A DNA stretch of 64,000 nucleotides from Pegoplata infirma (lineage: Eukaryota > Arthropoda > Insecta > Diptera > Anthomyiidae), in NCBI GenBank assembly GCA_963921195.1, contig OY992538.1, positions 54,178,852 to 54,242,851 on the forward strand, read 5' to 3'. Position numbers and translations under genes: made by a program. The notes below the pieces were generated by a model. The model was not told the origin of the DNA, ran no database searches, and saw only the letters and a list, made by a program, of their open reading frames with translations. Shown here piece by piece: positions 57,051-64,000 of this stretch. Position 1 is the stretch's first letter. Every line of letters begins with the position of its first letter.

Positions 57051-59886
57051 ACACTAAAAATAATCACTCTGTTAAATTACAGAGATAATATGCTGAGCCA
57101 GCAAAAAACACCATAGATTTCCAACCAGCAAGATTTTTTGTTATTTTACGAAGAAAACTCTGTAAAATAATTTCGATGAAAAACTGCAAAATAACAGAAT
57201 TATCTGTAAAATATAAATTTCTTATTCATTTTGTTCGACTGCAATGTGCATGGATAAGCGATGAATCATTTAAATGCGCAACCTAAAAGTTTGTCACGCG
57301 AATGTTATAAAGTCGTTAGATGTGCTCAGGGTTTTTTTTTTATAAACTTCTCATTTTTAGTGCCACATTTGAGAGGGGTCATTCCAATTCACATTTTAAT
57401 AAAATTAAAGGGAAATCGTTGAAGAATGCCTTTACTTTTTTATATATGGGGCATTCCATGTGAAATCGGACACTTTGAAAAACTTTTTTTTTTAGATTTT
57501 CCCAATTTTTTTACAGTTTTCAGTACCCTTCGAAAACTCCTTCGTGGTAAATTTTCAGATTTTTTTGATGACCCGTTCAAAAGATATCGAATTTTTAAAA
57601 ATTGGTAGTTTGTTCCCTTACTCAAACTTCTTTTAATCATAACTTCTTCAATAATGATCCAAATTTCAAATTTTTTTTTTTTCAAAATTTTTGTTTTTTT
57701 TTACGTACTTTTTAAAAAAAATCCCAAAAAATTCTTAAAAGCGCTCTAGTATGCGATTTTTAAGTTTTAAAATTTAAATCTTATTTTTGAAAATGTTTGT
57801 ACTCTTCGATTTTTTTGAAATTTTTTTGTGTAAAACTTCTATCAATTCTACAAATTTTTTGCCCAGAAGGATCGTGGGATAACGATTATTACTATTTTTT
57901 AAAATTTTTTGAAAAAATTTTATTGTGATTTTCCAATCTTAAAATCATTTCTACTGCTCCAATGGTGCGTCATAGAGGGGTCCTTTATAAGAGTGACCCC
58001 CATTAATTTTTACGTCTTAACATTTCTTTGGAACAAACTAATACCCTATCTCCAATTTCTAAGGGGGCTCCCACACAAAACGACATTTTTTAAAATTTGT
58101 TCCAACCGCTCTAACTGCCCTAATAGTGCCCTTAGAGCAACAAAATGTATGACCGACCCACAATATTTTTTTAGTCCAAACATTTTCTCTGAACACACAC
58201 CTAGGGGTCATTAGTGAGACCGACCCCGATTTATTTTTACCCTACAACATTTTTTTAAAACATACCTACGCCCTATCTCCACTCCCTAAGTAGGCTCCCA
58301 TACAAAATTAAATTTTTATAAAATTTGCTCCAACTGTTATTTGTATGGGAGCCTACTTAGGGAGTGGAGATAGGGCGTAGGTATGTTTTAAAAAAATGTT
58401 GTAGGGTAAAAATACATGGGGGTCGGTCTCAGTAATGCCCCTCTCGGACGCACCATTGGACCGGTAGAAGCTGATTAAATAAAAAAAATTTACAAAAAAT
58501 AAAAAAAATTGTATGGGGACCGCCTTAAAAGTTATACAAAAAAAAAAATATTGTGGGTCGGTCATACATTTTGTTGCTCTAAGGGCACTATTAGGGCAGT
58601 TAGAGCGGTTGGAACAAATTTTAAAAAATGTCGTTTTGTGTGGGAGCCCCCTTAGAAATTGGAGATATGGTATTAGTTTGTTCCAAAGAAATGTTAAGAC
58701 GTAAAAATTAATGGGGGTCGCTCTTATAAAGGACCCCTCTATGACGCACCATTGGAGCAGTAGAAATGATTTTAAGATTGGAAAATTACAATAAAATTTT
58801 TTAAAAAAAATTTAAAAAATAGTAATAATCGTTATCCCACGATCCTTCTGGGCAAAAAATTTGTAGAATTGATAGAAGTTTTACACAAAAAAATTTAAAA
58901 AAAATCTAAGAGTACAAACATTTTCAAAAATAAGATTTAAATTTTAAAACTTAAAAATCGCATACTAGAGCGCTTTTAAGAATTTTTTGGGATTTTTTTT
59001 TTTAGATAGTACTTAAAAAAACAAAAATTTTGAAAAAAAAAAAATTGAAATTTGGACGATTATTGAAGAAGTTATGATTAAAAGAAGTTTGAGTAAAGGA
59101 ACAAACTACCAATTTTTAAAAATTCGATATCTTTTGAACGGGTCATCAAAAAAATCTGAAAATTTACCACGAAGGAGTTTTCGAAGGGTACTAAAAAATG
59201 TAAACAAATTGGGAAAATCTAAAAAAAAAAAAAATTTCAAAGTGTCCGATTTCATATGGAATGCCCCATATATTTTAAATGCGCTTTATATGGATTTAAC
59301 ACAACGGGCACTATTTGATTCCCGATCAATTTCTTCTTGACAATTGGGAAATGCCATCGTGTAAATTTGCCCGCTTTGATGCTTCGAAATTGTAAATTTA
59401 CTTTTTTTTTATTTTTTTTCGAAAATTTCGAATTTTTCACGAGTACCTCCAATTTTAGACGACAACATAATCGTAAAATTTACCAACTTTTATTGTAATT
59501 TAAGTTGCTTTTTAAAGAGGAGTTGTTGAAATATTTGATTTTTGGAAGAGATTTAAAACCTGTATTACAGAGCAACAAATAAAATTACAAATGAAATTTA
59601 GTATTTTAGTTACTAGAGAAAAACCAAATATTTTTCTAAAATCTGTATTTTAGCAAAAAACTCTGTTTGTTATCTGTAAAATAGAGATTACAAAGTGAAA
59701 AGTAAAATTACAGATAAAATTTTGTTTTTCGGTTACAACAAAATACAAATTATATTCTTAAAATCTGTATTTCGACATATAAATTTTCTTAAAATCTGTA
59801 TTTCGGCAGATAACTTTGTCAAATATCTGTCGAATTGAGATTACAGTCATTTTACAGTGTATTAACAGAGTAATTATTTTAAGTGT
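57051..59886. mobile_element. Element V (CACTCTGTTAA ends) containing palindrome D
   Basis: The left end ACACTAAAAATAATCACTCT and the complement of the right end ACACTTAAAATAATTACTCT match over about 25 bp. The interior outside the palindrome (about 1 kb) is rich in CTGTAAAAT and TACAGA words. It is another member of the ACACTNAAAA-ended group. The palindrome at 57448 is nested in it and is therefore younger. Confidence 0.72.
57448..59267. mobile_element. Giant palindrome D (1.82 kb)
   Basis: Ends GGGGCATTCCATGTGAAATC and its complement. ATATAT flanks both sides (57442-57447 and 59268-59273). Arms of about 900 bp, each with the ~190-bp modules (GGTGCGTCATAGAGGGGTC, GACCCCCATTAATTTTTAC, CTAAGGGGGCTCCCACAC, CCGCTCTAACTGCCCTAA). 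The loop is near 58335-58345 (CCAACTGTTATTTGTATGGG). It is the closest relative of palindrome B and shows the uninterrupted loop into which B's LTR element inserted. Confidence 0.92.
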
Positions 59887-60830
59887 GGTAAAATAGTGTC
59901 TCTGTAACTGAAAATTTGTCTATTGGAAATTTAGCAATGTAGGATATTTCCATGGCCGACCTTGAATTAAATACATACTATTTTTTCATATTTGACAAGT
60001 TTAGAAAATGACAGTTTTGTATCCTATTTTCCTTTTTATAGCCAGACTACTTACAACCATCCGCCCACAAAAATTGAAAATCCTCTATACATACATATAT
60101 TTGAAATATGACTAATGGCTGATACAGCTGTGATAATGACGATGACAACAGCGATGATGATGACGATGATGCTGATGGGGAGGAAACCGCCCTTGAAGCT
60201 ACAAGTGTTATTTTTAAGAGGAAATAGACAGCGGGAGATGTTTAAACTAAACAAAAAACATTCAACATACTTAAATGGTAATGATGTCGTCATGTGAAGG
60301 AGGAAAAGGATGTGTATGATAACGGTTTATAAAACGGCTGTAACAGGATAAATGTAAAACCACAAAAACATGTTAAAAAATAAATCCTCATTTGGGTAAA
60401 ATATTTTGAAGGTAAGTAAAAAATACAATTATTAGAAATATAGTGTCAAAACCTTTTAACACCGTTTTAAACATTTTTCTTAAAATTGTTGTAGAAAATT
60501 ATTACCTTGATACCATTTCTATATTTTTTTTTGTACATTTACACCCAAAAAAGGAAACCCACCTGTGGCACGTGCTTCCTGTGTAAATCATATTGAAAGG
60601 AAGTCTGTGTTCAAAAATACACAAACCTCCCCTCATTTTCAATAAAGATAAAAGGCTAATAAATTGTATTAGATTTTTTTTTAAAGAGTTTTAAAATTCC
60701 AACTAAAACAAAAAATTATTTTATGTAGACTGTTGTTTATATACCTTACATATGGATGTTAACCTTTTAAGGAGTAAGGGGTTAAAGTTTTTTTTTTTTT
60801 TATTATTTTTTTTTTAATTTTATGGTAGAA
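59887..60830. other. Unassigned DNA with GATGATGA-rich tract
   Basis: 60125-60180 is an imperfect GATGACGATGATGCTG-type trinucleotide tract that creates a Met-rich 60-codon frame (60115-60297) and its complement. I do not call it a gene. 60540-60660 is of mixed composition (CCCACCTGTGGCACGTGCTT) and unrecognised. Confidence 0.45.
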
Positions 60831-62362
60831 AATGTTTCAGAGTCTGAGACTCTGTCTTTGCGAGAAATGTCTTACAAGGGAAGTATCTCAACCCTTATGA
60901 ACCGATTTGCATGAAACGTAACGGTTGGGGTGTCTCGGCTTATCGGCCATATCGGGGATTTAGGGGTTCAAAACACGGGTAAAAAAATAGCGAAAAAATC
61001 GTTTTTTGGATTTTTCCGCCATTTCTTTCTAAGAAACTATATGATGTTTACATATGAGAAGAAAGGTTTTTTTAATGTCTATCCAACGGTGGCATAACCT
61101 TGTAAAAGTTTGGCTTCGTTAAATACTTTTTTTCATGAAAATGTGAAAATTTTGGGGGGTATTTATATGAAGACATAGAGCTACGATGTCCATATGAATA
61201 CGAAAAAATCTTTATTAAATTTAAGTCGACACGTATTTTTGCTCTAGAGGATATTCCCGTTAGTTCGTGAGTTATCGAAATTTTCCGGGAGGTCCATATA
61301 GTTTCATAAGGGGACAACGAAATTTTGAAACACTAATATGGCCGAAAAGCCAAGACACCGCAACCTTAAAATCGTCTCATTTATATATATTTTAAGTTTC
61401 AGGCAAATCGGTTCATAAGGGTTGAGATACTTCCCATTTTAGAAACAGAAAAACCTTTTATTAAGAAAAAATTACCCAGAATCTGAAAATTTTTCTTTAT
61501 ATTTTATGGTAGAAAATGCTTCAGAGTCTGAGACTGTCTTTGTGAGAAATGTCTTAGAAACAGAAAAACTTTTTATTAAGAAAAAATTTCCCAGAATCCG
61601 AAAATTTTTCTTTACGAAAAATGTGTCAGAATCTGTAAATTTTTACATACGAAAAATGTCTTAAAATCTTCGAATTTTTCTACAAAAATAATATCTTAGA
61701 ATCTGAGAGTTCTTTTATAGAAAAAATGTCTCTGAATCTAGACTTTTTCTATTCGAAAAAAGTCACAGAATCTGAGAATATTTCTTTACGAAAAATGGCT
61801 CAGAATCCGAAACTTATTCTATGCAAAAAACGTCTCAGAATCTGAGAAATTTTCTATACAAAAAATGTTTAAGAACCTGCGAATTTTTGAATTACGAAAA
61901 ATGTCTAAAAATCTTAGACTTTTTCTATACGAAAAATCTTAGACTTTTTCTATACGAAAAATCTTAGACTTTTTCTATACGAAAAATCTTAGACTTTTTC
62001 TATACGAAAAATCTGAGACTTTTTCTATACAAAAAATGTTTCAGAATCTGAGACATTTTCTATCCAAAAAATGTCTAAGAATCTGAGAATTATTCTATAC
62101 GTAAAACATCTCAGAGGGAGAAACTTTTACTCGGAATCGAAAACCTTTTCTATAAGAAAAATATCTAAAAATCTGAATCAGAGACTTTTTCTATATGAAA
62201 AATGTTCCAGAATGCGAGAATTTTTCTAAACGAAAAAGGTCTCAGAATCTAAGACTTTTTGTATTAGAAAAAGGTCTCAGAATCTAAGACTTTTTCTATT
62301 GGAAAAAGGTCTCAGAATCTAAGACTTTTTCTAGATCTCAGAATCTGAGACTTTTTCTATAC
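60831..62362 (+). repeat. 35-bp satellite (TCTCAGAATCTGAGA), main block
   Basis: About 30 units of AAAAATGTCTCAGAATCTGA then GACTTTTTCTATACG, moderately diverged. A locally homogenised run of a 26-bp shorter unit lies at 61915-62020 (ATCTTAGACTTTTTCTATAC). Each unit has an inverted TCTCAGA/TCTGAGA pair. It is interrupted by the TIR element at 60878-61435. Confidence 0.9.
60878..61435. mobile_element. 558-bp TIR element (GGGAAGTATCTCAACCC ends)
   Basis: Inverted ends of about 40 bp: GGGAAGTATCTCAACCCTTA with ACCGATTTGCATGAAAC on the left, the complement on the right with one or two changes. A second inverted pair (GGGGTGTCTCGGCTTATCGG versus GAAAAGCCAAGACACCGC) lies inside. It interrupts the 35-bp satellite. 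A duplicated TTA near the junctions is possible but unclear. Non-coding. Confidence 0.78.
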
Positions 62363-63247
62363 GCACACTCAAAAAAAAAACTGTAATGTTAGCAAAAAAA
62401 TCATGTAAACCAACAAGAAAATTTGCTGATTTTGAACCCACAATTTTTTTGGTAAAGTTAGCAAAAATGTTTTGCCAAAAATTAGTTAACTGAAATTTTT
62501 TTTTATTTCAACTTAGTTCATACACATTTGAGGACCTCATTGGGTTCGGACCCGATAGGTCCAGACCCCGATGGGCCTAGACCTAGTTGGGTTCCTTAAA
62601 AATCGTCATAGGTTTTGATCCAAAATTTGTGACCGTTTCGCTCTACCTTGCTTAATTTTTGAGATACGTGATTTTAGGGGACCACCGGGGTTTTGAGATT
62701 TACAAAACACGATAACTTCAAAAATGTTAGTCGGAGAGCTTTTGATTATTTTGCGGTCTTGTTCTATGTGTTGAGAGCTACAAAAATGCATTTGGACTTT
62801 TTGTTGTGTCGGCAATATTTACCGAGATATGAGCATTTTAAAATTTTCGGGAATACTAACTTTTTTGGATCCAAAGTTAGGACCCATTAGGGTCCACACA
62901 TGTGAAGAGGACCGGCGATACTAAGAGCCCGAGAACCAAAAATGGCCTCCATTTTGCTCTATCTGGCTTAGTTTCCGAGATAGCGCCATTTTAAGTTTTC
63001 TGAAAAAGAAAAAATACCATTTATTTTTGCTAATATTAGCAAAAAATCTTGTAAAAATTTGGTCAACTCAATTTTAAATTTAGCAAAAAAATTAGTTCAA
63101 ATTTTGTTTAAAATTGCTAATGCGCTAAATGAAGTTTACAAGATATTTTTGCTAACATGCTAATCTTAACTAAAAACTTGCTAAAGGTTAGCTAACCAGC
63201 ATTAGCAAAAAAAAATAGTAAATCTGCTAATGTATTATTTTGACTGC
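62363..63247. mobile_element. Element U (CACTCAAAA end)
   Basis: It interrupts the 35-bp satellite. The left end CACACTCAAAAAAAAAACTG continues TAATGTTAGCAAAA, and the complement of the right end is CAGTCAAAATAATACATTAG then CA. The outer parts are rich in GCTAAC and TTAGCAAAAA. The centre (62510-63000) is GC-richer with GGGTTCGGACCCGATAGGTC, a near repeat GACCCCGATGGGCCTAGACC, and TTTCCGAGATAGCGCCATTT. That centre may be a separate inserted sequence. The short frames over it (62606-62890) are not supported. Confidence 0.65.
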
Positions 63248-63509
63248 AAAATGTCTCAGAAACTGAGTTTTTTTTAATACGAAAAATATCTTAAAATCTT
63301 ACAGTTTTTCTGTACGAAAAATGTCTCAGAATCTAAGTCTTAGACATTTTCTATATGCCAAATGTTTCAGAATCTGAGAATTTTTCTAAACGAAAAAGGT
63401 CTCAGAATGTGAGGCTTTTTCTATTGGAAAATAGTTTTAGAATCTGAGTCTTTTTCGATACGAAAAATGTCTCAGAATCTGAGTCTTTTTTTTTTATTTA
63501 TTTTTTTAC
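63248..63509 (+). repeat. 35-bp satellite, right block
   Basis: Continuation of the TCTCAGAATCTGAG units after element U, ending in a T-run at 63484-63507. Confidence 0.85.
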
Positions 63510-64000
63510 TAGCTGAAGCGCCCGGCGTTGCACGGGTCGACTTGATAGCTTCTCCCCAGCGCCACCTATCGGGTCCGTAATAATACATAATTTTCTCATG
63601 ACGAAACATTTCGTCACCTAAAATGTAAACGCTTAAACTAACAAAAAATTCAAAATCGGTATTTTGATAGATTCTTGTGTATTTTATTAACCTACACGTC
63701 CCAACAAAAAATTAGGGTCACATAATAAAAATTTGCGATTTTATAGCCAAAAATTAAAAACATGTGAAATAGAAATACATTTTTCAATCATTTTGTGATT
63801 AATTTTGAAACATATTAACGAAACGTACGTCCCACAAAATGTTAGCCCAATTCAATCAAACCAACAAAGTTATTAACAAATTAAACATTTTTGCTACTGT
63901 TTTTTGCATCTCCTGTAAAATTAATAAAATGTTAGTTAGGGCCCCTTGCATTTTAGGTGACGATATATACATTCAAGTGTCGTAAAATTTCACTGAAATT
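63510..64000 (+). mobile_element. Unidentified dispersed repeat, truncated by window end
   Basis: Starts ACTAGCTGAAGCGCCCGGCG then TTGCACGGGTCGAC. A CTAGCTG...CCCGGCGTTGC start is familiar from dispersed repeats in many animal genomes, but I cannot name the family. An inverted pair (CGTCACCTAAAATG at about 63613 and CATTTTAGGTGACG at about 63950) frames the rest. No coding frame. Confidence 0.45.

Noticed and set aside
60115..60297. Met-rich 60-codon frame and its antisense
   Set aside because: Produced by an imperfect GATGAC/GATGAT tract. No signal peptide, splice sites or conserved motif.

Overview
This window is repeat-dominated, very AT-rich eukaryotic DNA. It is most likely from the genome of a higher fly (Brachycera), possibly a calyptrate such as a blow fly or house-fly relative. 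The evidence is a compact two-exon secreted-peptide gene with a 61-nt GT-AG intron and a TATA box, an intact Tc1/mariner transposase, insect-type non-LTR retrotransposon remnants, and many non-autonomous DNA transposons with clear target-site duplications (TSDs). Nothing is bacterial: there are no operons, ribosome binding sites or CRISPR arrays. The species assignment is inference.

Layout. 1-3090 is a 31-bp satellite. 3763-13140 and 16005-20510 are mostly a diverged ~115-bp tandem repeat, interrupted by a 245-bp MITE with perfect 29-bp ends (5913), a Mutator-like element with a 9-bp TSD (8280), a 1.05-kb palindrome (9324), a tRNA-derived SINE (11487), an element carrying a tRNA-like core (11868) and a 2.86-kb palindrome (13141) whose loop holds a miniature LTR element (14142). 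17178-35282 holds copies of two dispersed families, P and Q, a Harbinger-like MITE (18708), a LINE tail (21935), an array of CTCGAG hairpins (22690-25600), a 2.14-kb palindrome (28613), a 146-bp tandem repeat (30820) and a 16-bp minisatellite (31771). 35911-45735 holds more P and Q copies, the one convincing host gene (37405-37723, minus) and a candidate 4.8-kb hAT-like insertion just upstream of it. 46390-56207 holds two inverted copies of a 1.7-kb TIR element (R). The second R copy is split by an intact DD37E-type mariner (53517-54813). 57051-59886 is another TIR element that contains a fourth palindrome. 60831-63490 is a 35-bp satellite interrupted by two further elements. The window ends in an unidentified repeat.

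How it fits together. Most of the window is a stack of nested insertions, and several empty sites are preserved in sister copies, so relative ages can be read. Four signals stand out. First, a superfamily of giant palindromes has related GRGGCATTCC or GGGGG termini and ATAT-type target sites. Second, two different elements with Transib/RSS-like heptamer ends sit at the identical CAGTG pentamer of two Q copies. Third, the P and Q repeats have family-matched head and tail ends. Fourth, a small His-rich secreted peptide gene has a transposon end 18 bp upstream of its TATA box. Most long open frames here come from low-complexity or dispersed repeat DNA and are not genes. Boundaries of the older repeats are approximate.
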